In this document: piece by piece, positions 44,048 to 57,210 of the stretch
How the letters are laid out: each line of letters starts with the position of its first letter
How positions within the stretch are numbered: position 1 is the stretch's first letter
From: Rapana venosa
Taxonomy: Eukaryota > Mollusca > Gastropoda > Neogastropoda > Muricidae
Direction of reading: 5' to 3'
Length of the DNA: 64,000 nucleotides
NCBI GenBank assembly: GCA_028751875.1
Contig: CM054154.1
Location: forward strand, 57,017,072 to 57,081,071
Made by a program: the position numbers and the translations under genes
Notes under the pieces: model-generated
Databases searched by the model: none
What the model saw: the letters and a program-made list of their open reading frames with translations, nothing else
Told to the model about the DNA's origin: nothing

Positions 44048-47000
44048 TATAATAATTTTAAAAATAATAAAAATAATAATAAAATAATATATGGAATTTA
44101 TATAGCGTGATTTGTAAAAAAACAAATCGAAGCGTTGCACCAACATTTACAGGCCCCTGCAACTCACCCTTAAATAATGAAAAAGATTTTAAATCATGGG
44201 TGCACAGCGCGGCACAACACACACACACCAACAACGGAACAACACTTAGAGGGGGAAAGTGTGGGGGGGGAAAAAAATTTGGGACAGATAGTGAGGGGAA
44301 AGTTCAGGTAGGAAATAAGGTGTTTTGAGGCTGGATTTGAAGGTACAAGTGAAGGTTTGGCGAAGTGAAAGAGGGAGGGATTCCTGGAGGGGTGGACAGA
44401 AACAGGAAAGGGCGACAGTTAACCCGTGGTTTGTTTGAATTGGGGTTCGAAAGCCAAAGAAAAAATCTTTGGGTGATGAAGGGACGGGATGGAGTGTACG
44501 GTTTAAGACAGTTCAGAGATAAAAGGGGGCAGATTGTGGAGCATTGAACAGAGGGTATGATTTTAACTGCAGTCTTTTTGAGAAGGCAACCGTGAAGAGA
44601 TCGGAAAAAGGGGAAAGTGATGGGGTTCAGTTTTTTTCTTTTTTTTGGACAGTCAAATTTGCAGAGTTTTGTATCCCTTGAAGAGAGTGGTTTAAGTGAT
44701 GCTGGTAGGCCAGAAAAAGAAAATTTAAAAGTTTTAAAAAACGTGAAAAAATTGAGAGATGTGACAAGTTGGTAGTTGAATCAGGGGGACAGAAAAATTG
44801 TAAATCGCGTTTTATTCCCCTTGTAATTGATAGTAGCAAGAGGGGCAGGTCTGGGTGTTTAAAAATTTTTTTTTGAGAGGTGTTGTCAAGAACTACCCCT
44901 TAAATACTTCACAGAGTTGGAAAAAGGGAACTGACGTATTGCCGAATTTTTTTGAAGTTTTTTTTTTTTGAGGAAATTTTAAATGTTGGGCCCCTTTGAT
45001 TTTGGGCTTCGGTTTTATCAGCTTTAAAGTTGAAATTTTTGTTCTGAGCATCCAGTTTTGTTTGTTTTGAAGGCAGAAAAGGAAATTATTTGTCAGGAAG
45101 GAAGGAAATTTTTTCAACAGTATGCTGCACTGAAGCGGGAGTACCCTCGGCTTTAAAAAATGTTGATAAAATATAGGGGTTTGGGGTTTTATTATATTGA
45201 GGTGGAGCAGTGTGAGAGAAAAGAGAACAGGGCCCGGACTGACCCCTTTGGGGGAACTCCCCCTTCCCATTTTGACAGGTTTTGTTTAAATTTTGTTTTA
45301 AATTTATTTTCGGGAAACCGGGTTTTTGTGAGGTTTTGAAGAAAACCCAGGTGAGGGCTTTTGCCTTTAAATAAAAAAACTTATTTTGGAGGCGAGAAAA
45401 AAGGAATTGAGTGATTTTTGGGTTTTAAAAAGGCTGGAATTAAGTCAAAAAGAGTGAGGAGGGAGTTTTTTCCCTGCATCAGAAGCAAGTTGAAGTGTTT
45501 TCTAAAGTTTTGGGACAGGGGTTTGGTTTTTGGGTGTGTGGTTGGGGCGTTTGGGAGACTGAAAAGGGGGGAAAAAGATCTTTGGAATGAAGGGAAATGT
45601 TGAGCGGGTTGAGAACAATTTTTTTCTAGTATTTTGAGAAAAAGGGTTTATTTTGGGGGAAGGCCTATAATTTTCAGAATGTTGGGATCGAGGTCGTGTT
45701 TTTTTCATTTAGAGGTGTGATTATTGCTGTTTTAAAGCTGATGGAAAATTTCCTGACTGAAAAAGATGAGTTTATTTTTTTTCGTGATATTGGCAAAAGT
45801 TGGGAAGGCTTTTGTGAGAAACAGGACAGGTATGGGATCAAGGTCGAGGGTTTTTTATATTTTTTCCTTCAAAATTTTCTTTTTCCCTTGTGGGAGGGAA
45901 AAAAAGGGAGAGGAGTGCCAGTGAAGGGGGATCAGGAGGTCAGGCGGGAAATTTGGGTCATCCAGTCGGGAGCGTTTTTTTTGGAAACTTTGTCTGAAAA
46001 GAAGGCGGGAAAATAGGGGATGGAATTTTGGGAAGGGGCTGGGGGTTTGTTAGGCAGAGGAGGGGGTTTTTGCAGAAAAAAAGGAGTTTTGAGGTGGGAA
46101 AAAAAGAGATTTTATGGATGTGCACAGAAAAATTTGGGGAAGAGTAGTAGTCTGTCTTTGCTGAATGGATTAAGAGTTTGACTTTTTTTATTTTTTTTGG
46201 AAAAAAGTTTTTTGTTGATTTGGGTTTTTTGATTCCGCCACTGCCGTTCTTTTTGCCGGCTTTTTGCGTTTTCGCTTTTCAAGTTTGTTTTGGGGGTATA
46301 CCATGGCGCCGGGGTTCTGTGGGGAGGAGATGTCGTAGGGGTCCCCATGTCAAAAAGATTTGGGGGGAAAATTAGTGTTTTAGTGATCAGAGAGGTCATT
46401 TGTGGCCCGGGGTTTTTGTGAAAACGTTCGGAAAGTTTTTAAAGAAAGGTATGAATGTCAAAGGGCCCTTAAAGATTGCGACGAGTAACAAAATTTCTTT
46501 TTTTCGGAAAAGGTTTTGTGAGGTTGAGATGGAAAAGAATGGCGGAATGATCAAATGCTTTTATGCCCGGGGACAAAAACGATGGGGAAAGTTTTAAATA
46601 AAGCATTATTCACCCGGGTCAAAAATTTAAACGGGATTGTGCGTTGCTTGTTTACAGTTGAGAGAGAAAATGGTTGGACAGAGAAAGGTTTGCCCTTTGG
46701 GGGGAAGGGACTGGTTGTCGAAAGGGAAGTTAAAAGCCCCAAAAATTTAATTTTAGTGGGAGAGAGGCTTTTAGTGGTCGAGGGAGTAAATTGGAATTTT
46801 TTGGGTTTAAAAAGAGAAATGTTGGTTTGGTTTCTACGGCTGGGAGGTGGACGGTAAAGGCAGCAGATAGTAATAGAGTGACCGGTAGGTTGAGATTGTT
46901 TTTCGCAAATTAAAAAAGTTTTCATGTGAGAATTGAAGGTTGTGACTAAAAGGAAAGAGGGGTTTCCCAAATTATGTTTTTGAAAAATTGTTGGCAATCC

Positions 47001-47820
47001 CCCCCTCGAGAGAGTGGGGGGGAAAAAAATTGGTTTTTTATCCAGAGGGTCGCTGTTTTTTTTTGCTAAGGGCCCTGGGGTTTAGCCAATTTTCCCGGTG
47101 GGGAAAGGTTTTTAGTCAATGTTTTTTTCAGGGATAAAATCGGGATATGTAGTCGGCTTTTTTTTTTGGGACAGAAAAAATGAAATTTGGGAAAAAACAA
47201 ATTAAAAGGAGATTGAAAGGGGTGGAGAAGTTAAAGATGAAATTTGGTGAGTTTTGACGGGATCAGGGGGAAGAGGCCAAAGGGCGATAGTGGAGATTCG
47301 GCTGGGGAAAGATTAGAAAAGAGTTTGGATGGGGGAAACAGGAGTAAATTTGGTGAAAGAAACTGTGTAATCAAGGGATGGGTTTTTTAAAAAACACATC
47401 AGATAAAATTTATAATATAGAAAAAAAAAACTTTTTCCGGGGGTTACAAAAAACAAAAAATTTAAAAAAGTTTGAAGGGGGGGTGGACGGCAGAGGGGGA
47501 AAAAGCGTTGAAGGGGTGAAAAGTAAATTTCAGAGGTGAGGGGGGGACACGGGAGGGGGGAAAGCCCCCACTGGCGTTGTCGTGGGGCCTCCCCGTGTTG
47601 GGTTTTGGTTTTTGCGGCGATGAATGCCTAATTTTGTGAATGGTTAATATCAGGAGCAAAGGGTACTTTTTTTTGACAAATCCAGGTGCGGCATAGCTTT
47701 TAATGTCCGCGGCTTTTCACTGCCATGGTAGCAGAAAAACACAAACAAGACTTGATTGATGGGGGGTTTTGTTCGTGAATCAGGGTGCAATTTTTTAAAA
47801 ACGGCAGAAAGGGTCGATTA
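44048..47820 (-). mobile_element. F1 family LINE copy d, antisense, degraded consensus
   Basis: The left edge has AAT/TAA-rich sequence and ATATGGAATTTATATAGCG, and the right edge reads TTCGTGAATCAGGGTGCAA then ACGGCAG, the same 5' end as copy b. Intermediate landmarks match copy b throughout (TGCAGAGTTTTGTA at 44655, AATTGATAGTAGCAAGA at 44825, GTCCGCGGCTTTTCACTGCC at 47704). The RT is recognisable only as scattered segments, for example linker pieces near 46390-46150. Confidence 0.82.
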
Positions 47821-50565
47821 AAGGGGGGTCGGGAAAGGCCGCACGTCAGGTAAAACAATTATAAGTCGAATCAAAATTTTTGGAAAAATTTCAAAAAAAA
47901 GTAAAAATTATATGAAATTAAAATTGCTAAAACCCGGGTTAAAGGGGTTGAAAAATGTCAGGAGCCCCGTTAATTTTTTTAAAATTAACGCTAATGAGCT
48001 TTTAATTTGTGCAGTGAAATTTTTTAATGCTCTTGCTTAAGTTACTCTAAAATTAATTGGGTTTTTTTTTTTTGGAATAATTTTTTTAAATTTCAGTGAT
48101 TTTTTTTTAAATTTTTTTTCAATTTTTTTCTTGGGGAGTGTCAGTTATGAAAAAACCAGCCATGTCACCGTGTCTTCAGGCAAAGGGGCAGTGCAGTATG
48201 GACTTGGAAGGGGGGCCGGATTTGCCGCTTTTATTTGAGTGATGTGTGATGTCACCTTTTCCTCCTGCTGTCAGCTGTTTGCAGTGGGAATTTTTTCAGT
48301 GTGAGGTGAAACTTCTGTTTTGGGGGCTTGTTCCCGCAAGGTTGTGTGCTCTGGGTGCCCCTTTCCCGGTGTTTTTTAGGGTCTTTTTCTTTTCCCCCAA
48401 AGTCTATGATGAAATAAACGGGGGAAACCCATGGTTTGAGTGGTTTTAAAACTTTGTATTTTTTTGGGCCCATGTCCGAATTTTACCATTCCAATATTTT
48501 CAAACCCTTCGAAAAAAACGTAAAAGACGCATAATTTTCCAGGGGACTCGAGCATGCTAGTAAAAGTCCACCTGAAAAAAAAAAGCCCGTTTCTTTCAGT
48601 GTGGACTCGTTTAAAGGAAAAAGGGAAGAAAGTTTTTTCAAAGAGAGGGGGAAATAAACTGTGAACAATGGGGAAAAAAAATCACCTTACCCGAAAATTA
48701 TTAAACTTTTTGACAGTCTGGTTAAAGGACGATTTTTTAACAGCTTAGATCTGGGGGGTAAACAAGATAGCAAATAAATTAAAAAACAAGAATGGAAAAA
48801 ATAAAAAGTGTTGGTTTGAAGTCAGTAACAAAATGGACAGAAAAAAAAAGAGAACTCAAAATCAAAGGCAGATAAAAGAGAAGTAAAAAAACTACAAAAT
48901 TTTGGGAGCGATAAAAATGACTTACAGCAGTAGGGATGGGCGAGGGGAATTTTAGAGGGGTTTAATGTAAAGGAAAAGGGCGGGGGGAGACTAGGGGGGG
49001 ACTGTGAAAAAGCCTGTTGCAAGTATTTTCAAAAATTAATCGGGGGGTGTTTTTCCAACGGAGGAGATCTAGAGGGGTGCCACGAGTTTACTACTACAAG
49101 GGGAAACCCAACGCCCCATTATTGTGCGATTCCAGTCTCAAAAATTAAAAAAGACTTTTGGGGTGAAGGAGCGCAGAAAGCGGGAAACATAAGGGGTGTT
49201 GTGGGGGGGGAAATTGACCCCTGCCAATTACAGATTCTGCAGCAAGCATTCAGAACAGTGCATTTGGAAACCCGGGTTTCCTCCCAGGGAAAGATCTTTG
49301 AAAAACTAAAAATGGAAAAAGACTTTTCCCAAAAAATTCGGAGCAAACATGACAAAGCTTTTTTAAAACAGAGATGGTGCAAGCTCTAAGTAAGGGAAAA
49401 AAGGGGATGTAAAAAACCCAGGATTCATAATCCCTTTTAAAAAAAAAATTTTGTGTATGTGTGTGCGCGTGCTTTTTTAAATTTTTCTCTTTTTTCTTTT
49501 GTTAAACTTCTTAAAAGATGTTTTTAATTTTCCCTGATGTTTTATCTTTCCCTTTTTTTCTTTTTTTTTTCAAGCGTTAAGTTAAAGGCAACATTTTTTT
49601 GTCGTCTATTCGTTTGGTTTTGTTTTTTTCCCCGTTTCCGCATCATCTTTGTGATGCGGGCCCGGTACACTAAAACCCGGTTCTTGCCAAAATGTGAAAA
49701 GGGGGGTTTATGTACCAAAATTTGTTTTATTTTCATTTTTGATATATGCAGGCACCTTTTGAAAAGGGATAGTTGGAAATTCTTAAAAAATATCCCCTTT
49801 TTTTTCTCCTTTTTTGTCTCTGTTTTTTGTCTGTCTTTCTGTCTGTTTTTTTGCCCTGTCTGTCTCTTCTGTGTTTGGGGAAAGGGGAAATGAGGTAGGG
49901 GCCCAAAAAAACGGAGCCCCTACATTCGTTATTTCTGCAGGGGTCCCCTCTCTCCCTTTGTGTTTCCCCTCCCTTTTATTTTTTTTTAAATTATTTTTTT
50001 TTTAAATTTTTTTGTTTAAAAAACTGATCTGACTGTGCATGTGCGTATGTAAGCAGGCATATTTGTATAAACTTATAGGTATACGAGTGCATGTAAGAGT
50101 ATTTGGGGAAAACCCCACACCCTTTTTCCCGGGCCTTAAAAATGTAGGTTGATGCTGAGTTTGCTAAAAAATGTTTTGGTTTTAGGATGTGGGGGGGGGG
50201 GGGTGGGGGGGGGGGTTTTTTTAAAAAAAATAATTTTTTGGGTAAAGAAAAAAAAAACCCATGGCAAAAAGCAGTAAAGAGGTGGATGCTTGAAATATTT
50301 GGGGTTGCATGTGTCAGGTAAAGGCAAAATTTTTTAACCGACAGGGGTTCTTTTTGATGACGTTGTTCATGATCAATCCCTTTATTGTCCGGTTTTATTT
50401 TCTGAAGGCGGAGAGGTTCGGCTGCATGGTTGAAGCTGCTCCCTGTAAACTGATGACTGAAAAATCATTGAAGAGAACAGAAACCCCTTTAGAAGTTCTG
50501 TTACTTGTCGTGCGTTTGGGGATGTTGGTATCCCTTTCTTGAATTTTTTTTATTTTTTTATTTGT
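47821..50565. other. Stretch without supported gene inside the low-quality block
   Basis: Homopolymer-rich. A plus-strand frame at 49201-49389 (QILQQAFRTVHLETRVSSQ, then KIFEKLKMEKDFSQKIRSKH) has a less biased composition than its surroundings and no visible homopolymer damage. It could be a real exon or repeat fragment, but I do not recognise it. Confidence 0.35.
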
Positions 50566-50569
50566 TTAT

Positions 50570-50910
50570 TCTTTTGTATCGGGGTTTGGTGGAGTGGTCA
50601 CCGTGTGCTTTTTTCCACCCGGTTCCCGTGTGTGTGCGCTTTGAAAATTTTGCATTTTTTCCCCCAGAAAGGGTTTGGCCTGCTTTTGCGGAGGGCGGAG
50701 GGAAATTTTGGGGGGTGGGGCGGGGTGTTCGGCCTCTTTTCGCGCCCCGGGGCCTGGGTTTTTGTGGTTAAACCTTTGGGACTTTTGGGGGAGGTGGAGT
50801 CAAAAACTGAGGGTTAACTCCAGCGGAAAGGTGCCCCCTTGGGGGGAAAATCACCCCGGGTCTTTCGGATTGCAAGGCAATGTTTGACCACTGAGCTGCC
50901 CCCGTTTTTT
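50570..50910. repeat. Candidate tRNA-derived SINE-like pair in inverted orientation
   Basis: The right end, read on the minus strand, is GGGCAGCTCAGTGGTCAAAC, then a Cys/Gly-like spacer and ACCCGGGTGATTTTCC, resembling the A- and B-box parts of a tRNA-derived head. The left end on the plus strand carries TGGTGGAGTGGTCACCGTG and CACCCGGTTCCCG, also A- and B-box-like. Sequence errors in this block prevent a firm call. Confidence 0.3.
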
Positions 50911-51499
50911 TCTTTTGTATCGGTGTTTTAAAGACGAGGATGTGGGGAGGGGGTTGATGATGGGATAATAAATGGCGAAAATTTTTTTAATTGTTGTTGT
51001 ATTATGATTTTTTTTATTATTATTGTTTTTAAATTGTTGTTATTGAGTTACATTATTTTATTATTATTATTATTGATTTCGGGGTTTAAATCCCCAAAGG
51101 TTTTTGCTTTAAACTTTAAAGGGATCGGTGCTTTCCCTTTTCCCTTTTTTCTTTTTTTTAAAGCACGAAAGGGAAGGTGGTTTAAAAGAGTTGCGGGAAA
51201 TGTGTTTTTTGGGTTTAAGCGCAAATTATTCCAAAGTCCCATGCCCCGTTTTAGTTATTGTACCTTCTGATTTTGCATCCCCTTGAGCAGCCCAATAAAG
51301 GTATTATAGTATATCCTTTTTTAAGTGTGTATTAATTTTCTTTTTGTTTATTGTGCACGTTTTTTAATGTTTTGTCGTTCAAAACGGCATTGAATAGGGC
51401 CAACAAGGGATTTGGCGTGTTATTTTTTTTCTACTGCAGGGACTCCTGATTGTCCACGGCCCGGGGTTTTCCCTTTTTCCCTTGGGGTTTAAAAAAGTT

Positions 51500-54350
51500 T
51501 TTTGGGTGTGATGAGTCTGTACAGTGTTTTTTTTTTAGGTGAAAGTAAAGGGGGGGTTTACGATAATGTTCTTGTGCTTAAAAAATGTATCGCTTTCTAT
51601 TTTTGCAAACCCTTTTTGATGGAAAAGCCCTTAAAAATTTTATCTATGAACTGCCAGGGCCTTGAAAAAAGGAAAAAAGGACGAGATATCTTCATTTTTT
51701 TAAGAAAAAACAAAATTTCTTATTTTCCTACTTTCAAGAACCCCTATTAACCCCCAAAAAGGAGCGTTAAAATCCGTTTTGAAGGGGCTACAAGTTTTTA
51801 TTTTACTTTCCAATTCAAGCTCAAGAGGTTGTGGGCCCTCCCCTTTTAAAAACAATTTTTTAATTCCCAAAATGAAAAAAATCTTTTTTAAAAACCCCGA
51901 TTGGTAATTATTTTATTTGTTCCCCGGTTCTATAATAATAAAGACTTTCTTATAGTTTGTATGTATGGACCTTAAAAGAGTCCACAAAAGTTTTATAATG
52001 ATTTGAGGGCCCCTATTAAAGATGTGGGGTTGAAAATTTTTATTGGTTTGGGGAGACTGGAATCTTGTGCTAGATCCCGGCTTTGGGTTACTTTATTTTC
52101 AAAATGTAAAAAACCCAAAGGCTCAGGAGGGTCAAAAATTTTGATGGGGAATTTAAACTTGTCAGAAATGTGGAGGGAATTCCCCCAGGCCCAAAAAGGG
52201 ACACATGGCGAAGGAGTAACCTGTGCAACAAAGCCGGTAGAATTTTTTTCCCGGTCTCAGACCCTTCCCCCCTTTCCTTCAGTTAAAGGGGCAGATATAA
52301 AACCAGGTTATAGAACAGACCACCGTCATAACATTGGGGTCTCATTGAACAAAGAAAGAAAAAGGAGCTATAAAGGAAAAATTTAAAATCCTCTTTTGAG
52401 AGTTTAAAAAAAATTTTTGGAAGAGGGGAAACAATGTTATAGAAATTGTTATGAAGAATATGCTGCTTTCCTTTTTTTCCCGGGAAAAAACATTAAAATT
52501 CCAAGTGACGAGATTCAGTTTATATCCCCGATCCCAAATTTTTTTAGGGGTGGGTTTTTCTTATGAAAAAAAAGTTTAAAAACAAATTTTAATTTTCCCC
52601 CAATGAAAAAGGTTTAAAAATGTGACCGCACTAACTATTTTGGAAAAAAAGTATTGAAAAATCCCCTTTGGGGGAAAAGGAAAAAAAAAAAAATTGTCTG
52701 ACCCACGAAGAGATCGACAACTTAACAAAGACAAAGAGGAATGGTTAGGATTAGGAGAAACAAATGCAAAGGGGGGTTTTTTTACGTTTGGCGAGCAGAT
52801 GGGGGTGGAAAGGGGGAAAAAGGGAACAAAAAATTTTTGTAGTTGAAAAACGTCAATTTTTTGTAAATACATGAACAAATTAATTTCTTTTTAAAAAGGT
52901 AAGTAACATCGTTTATGAAGAGATAGTTAAAAAAGTACAAAATGTTTATGAAAACCTGTATGCAAAAGGGAAACAAATAGGGGATTGGGGAAATATCGGA
53001 TTAGTAGGAAAAATCCCCCAAAAATCACTGATATGAGAAAAACGCAGTTTGAAGGGGAAATATCCATGGGGAGAAGCCACAGGCACGAAAAATTTTGAAA
53101 AACCCTTTAAAGTCCCGGGGTTAAAATGGATTTTTCTGTTGGGAATTTTTAAAAATTTTTTGGAAACGGGTTTGGGCCCTTTTTTGTAAAAGCTCTAAAA
53201 AATTGGTTTTTTTTTAAAGAGGAACTTTCAGCACCCAAAAAGAAAGTTTTTTATTTTTTTCCATAAGGAGAAAAGAAAAAAAAATTAATTAAGAATGGAG
53301 GGCCCCTTTCCCTTTAAATGTTGTGTACAAAATTTGGCCCCGCAAACATTGCAAAATAGAGTAAAAACTATATTTTTTAAAAATTCTCTTTTAAAGAAAA
53401 TCAAACAGGGTTTATAAAAAATAGATTTTAGGAGACAAAATTCGTTTTAAATTTTTTTTATGATTCAGTATTTAAAAAGGGAAAGTTTACAAAGGGTTAA
53501 TTTTTTTGCCTTATTTTTAAAAAGCCTTGACTCATTTCCTGGTATTTATTTTTCAAGGCCTTTTCTGCTTTTGGGTTTTTGGCCCAAAAATTTGTCGTGG
53601 ATATATGTTTTCTACAAAAAAAATAAATTTGTCTGTCCTGGTTAATGGAGAAAAAGTCACAGTGGTTTCCCCTCTCGGTGGGGGTTTCCCCAAGGGGATT
53701 TCCCATGTTTGCCCTATCTGGTTTTTTTTTGTGGTTGGCCCCCTTGGTTTTAATGACTTTCAAGCTGAAAAAATAAAGGCATTTTGGTTGGAGAAACCCA
53801 GCACAAAAATTTAAATACCCCGGGCGACATGAACTTTTTTTTGATGGAAATTGAAAACCCCTTTAAAAAGAGGCAGTTAACAAATTTTGATTAAATTTGG
53901 GGAAAAGTCTTTGGCCCTGTACTTGAATGCCCCAAAAAAGATTTTGTGTGTGGTTGGAAAACAGAAAGAAAATCACCAAGACGTTTCAGTCCTCATTTTA
54001 CCCATTTCAGTGGAATTTTCCCCCAAGGTTTAAGATTTAGGAATAAGGGGTCTCTATTAATTTTTTAAAAGGGAAAGGAAGGAATTTTAATTTTTGAAAA
54101 AAAATTTTCTGAAATTTAATATCTTTTTTAAATATGGGTTAAAACGACAAAATTAAAACCCCTTAGGGGAGTGGGGGATTTTTTTTAATCATTTTTTTTC
54201 AAGAATTTTTTCCCCTTGTTGGTGTTTTTGCCTAACCCCCCAGTTTAAAAAAGTTGATTTGATCCATAAAAAAAGGGTATCCCGTTTTATGGGGAAAAAA
54301 AACCGGGAAAGGTTATTCAAAAATATTTTAAACATTTTATTAAATAAATA
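51500..54350 (+). mobile_element. L1/Tx1-like LINE, second copy, + strand, degraded consensus
   Basis: The endonuclease start is clear at about 51640 (LKILSMNCQGLEKRKKGRDI, FLRKNK), and further endonuclease motifs follow at 52140-52360 (GNLNLSEMWREFPQ, KGADIKPGYRTDHRH). RT landmarks follow in broken frames near 53130-53640 (FWKRFGPFF-like, KNGGPLSL, CCVQNLA, LKSLD). It is the same group as 13972-16300 but keeps the endonuclease. Frame damage may largely be sequencing error. Confidence 0.68.
51620..52386 (+). pseudogene. L1/Tx1-like endonuclease remnant
   Basis: Two frames (51502-51750 and 52003-52386) cover the start and the end of the endonuclease fold. The first has the N-C-Q-G-L active-site strand. 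The second has the GNLNL strand (usual form GDFN), a WREFPQAQKGTHGEG segment (usual form W-R-x-x-x-P-x-x-x-x-Y-T-W) and the catalytic YRTDHR. The intervening part carries many homopolymer runs. Confidence 0.65.
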
Positions 54351-57100
54351 CAAAAGGTTTTAAAACTTTTAAAAACCTTTTAAACTTTAAAAGTCAAAAA
54401 TGGGAAAAAACCCCAAAACGAAAAAAAACCCTAAATTTTAGCTCATCTTTTACTTCAAATTCCCTTACCCCCTTCCCCCAACCCCCCCAAACCCCAAAAA
54501 TTCCAAGAATCGACCCCCCGAAATTTGGGAAAGGGTTTCGTATCAACCCCTAAGTAATGGAGAAACCCTTTTTTTTAATGATAACCCCTTCGAATTTTGG
54601 GAAAAATTCTATATTTAAAGAATTTGGTTGAAAAAGGTTTTAAGTTTCCCAAAAACCAAAATTTGGCTTGTAGTTTTTTCTCACAGTTTCGGGTTTAATG
54701 GGAAAATTAATCTCCCGATGTATTAATTTAAAGGGGTTTTGGGACAGCTGTTAAAAAGGTTATGTAAGAAAAAAACCCCCACAAGTTTTATTTTTTTACC
54801 CCGGGTTGGTTTTCCTAAAAGCCCTTTTTGGTTATTTAAAAATATCCAAAGGGGCGGGGGTTTTTTATGTAATCCCCATGCGGGAATAGCCCCCCCCCAA
54901 ACCCGGTTTTAAAATTGGGGAAATTTTTTTAAAAAGCCCAAAGTTTTAATTGGAATGAAATTTCAAAAAAAAATTAACAGATTAAAAAAATTAAACTTCG
55001 TTGGGTTTCCCAAAAAAGACCCTTTAAAAAAGAAAATTAGCAAAAAAATACTGTCCTCAAAGCACATGGATGTGGTTCATTTAAAGCAGCTGCAGCTTTT
55101 CTTTGGGAGATGAGTTCAGGAAAAAAAAATAAGGTAAATTTTTCTCTTTGGGCTTTTTGGTTGTATCCCAACCCTTTTTTGGGGCCCCCGGGGAAAAATA
55201 TATAAATTTAAAATTTGTGAAAATGCAAAAACATTTTTTTGCTTTAATGAAAAAATTGTATTGTTTGGATGTGATGATTTCCATAGGTTGACCACTGTTT
55301 GAAATGATTATTTTACATGCAAAATTTAACATTTCAGATGCAAGATAATTTAAAAACAACCCTCGTTCTGTCCCCTTCAGGACTTTCTTTTAAATTTGTG
55401 TTTGAAATTGGGCAAAAATATTTGTTTATCAAAATGAATCATAATAAGTTTGGTACTGAATTTGGTACCCCAAGACTATTGTCGAAAATTTTTCCCTTTT
55501 CTTTGATAGCAAATTTTTAAAAATAATTTTTTTTTTACCGTTTTTTTTCCCCCTTGCAAATGCCTGTTATATTACTTGATTAATTGAAAGTTTTACAAGG
55601 GTAGTAACTTGTGCCCCCAAAAAAGTGTATGGAGGCAGGTGATTTGTATTTTGTCTTCACAGGGGTCGTAAACCCCGCTATTTTTGGGGATAGATGTAAA
55701 TTCTTCAAATTTTTTCGTCCTTCCACTAAAAAAGTGATTTCGACAGGAAGTGTGGTTTTGTGTGCGTGGGGTGCGTGTGGGTGTGTGTGCGCAGCGAAAG
55801 GGTTGGTGGGGGGTGTGTAAAGGGGGGAGGGGGTAAAGACAAAAACTAATCCCAAAAAAACAAAAACCCCCAACCCCTTTTATTTTAAAAAAACCCCCAA
55901 AATTCCCCCCCGGGGGAAAAAAACCCAAAAAAAAGAAAGAAAAACCCCCCAAAAAACCCCCAAAACCCAAAACCCCAAAAAAAAACAACCCAAAACCCCC
56001 CAAAAAACCCAAACCCCGCAAATAAAACCCAAATTTTAATTTACATAACTTGAAACATTCCTTTTTAAGAGGAGTCTGAAAATGGAGTTTTGGCTTAGTG
56101 ACAATACAATTTCCCCCCCCTTTTTTTGGAATTTTCTTTTTAAAAATTGGGTGGGAAATACGGACTGGGGAAAGGGAGGTAAAATGTTTTTTAGATCTGT
56201 TGTATAGGGTTTGTATTTTGGAAAGTGGATGTGTGGTATCAATATGTGTGTGGTAAAAAGTTTGTGGGGCTCCTCTTTGGGACATACAAAAAATCGTAAG
56301 TGCTAACAAAAAAAAATCCAAAAAAAAATAACAGATTTGCATTGGGATATATAGTGACCAATTTGAATTTATAACCCCTTTTTGGGAGTGTTTGGGTTTT
56401 TGTATATATGTTTTGTGTGTTGTGTGGGTACGCGTGTGTATGTAGGGGGATTTGTTTTGTATGTTTGTAAGTATGTTTTTGTAAAGTATGTATGTATGTA
56501 TGTATGTATGTTATGTGTGTATGTGTGTTTTTATGTATGCTTGTATGCATATCTATTTGTTTTTTTGCTTTTTTATTTTCCCTTTTTCCCATGTTTTTAG
56601 AAAGTAACATTTTAAAAAAATTACCCCTAAAATGTAGAAAAATTTTTTGAAATTTGTTACTTGTGCCTTATTTCTTTGCACCATTTATTTACCAAAAATT
56701 TAAAGTACAAAAAAACTATTTGCCGCTTGGGAAAAAGGTTGTATGTATTTATATTTTAAATTATGTGCCCTTTAAGTGTTAAAAAAATTTGGACACGGGT
56801 TGGGGAAAGATACTTATGGGTGTTTAACTTTACCTTTTTTTGGTTCATATGCAAAAAATTTAAAAAAAATGGTTTTTTTTTTTTAAAAAATGAAAATTAT
56901 AATCGAAATATTTCAAAAAAAAATAAAAATAACAAAGAAAAAAATTCTGACCAAAAAAACTCGGGTTTAAAACAGAAAAAAAAATTTAAAAATTTTTTTG
57001 GAAAAATTTTTGGGAAAAGAAAAAACACACACATCCAAACATTAAAAAACAGAGCCCCAAAAGTGCTGCCGACCCGGTGAAAGGAAAATAATTTCTTTTT
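54351..57100. other. Stretch without supported gene inside the low-quality block
   Basis: Dominated by A, T, C and G runs. The long minus-strand frame at 55593-56342 consists of Gly/Phe/Leu repeats encoded by CCCAAA-type runs and has no domain. A GT-rich patch is at 55744-55820 and (TATG)-like repeats are at 56480-56560. Confidence 0.5.
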
Positions 57101-57109
57101 CTTTTATCT

Positions 57110-57210
57110 TCTTATATCCACGCTTTTCCAGCTGGGGTCATGAAAAAATTGGGTGGGGAACTAAAGGAGGCAAATTTCGAAGCCAGTTTACAGGAAAAAG
57201 TTCAAAGGGG
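57110..57210. repeat. Short dispersed repeat, degraded copy
   Basis: TATCCACGCTTTTCCAGCTG and TGGGGAACTAAAGGAGG correspond to the clean copy at 41770-41870. Confidence 0.5.

Noticed and set aside
36193..47820. Regularly spaced TAA/TATAGCGCT units as a CRISPR-like or satellite array
   Set aside because: They are 3' ends of F1 LINE copies kilobases apart with element bodies attached.
55593..56342. 249-residue minus-strand frame
   Set aside because: Gly/Phe/Leu repeats arise from long CCCAAA-type runs in the low-quality block; no domain and no credible codon pattern.
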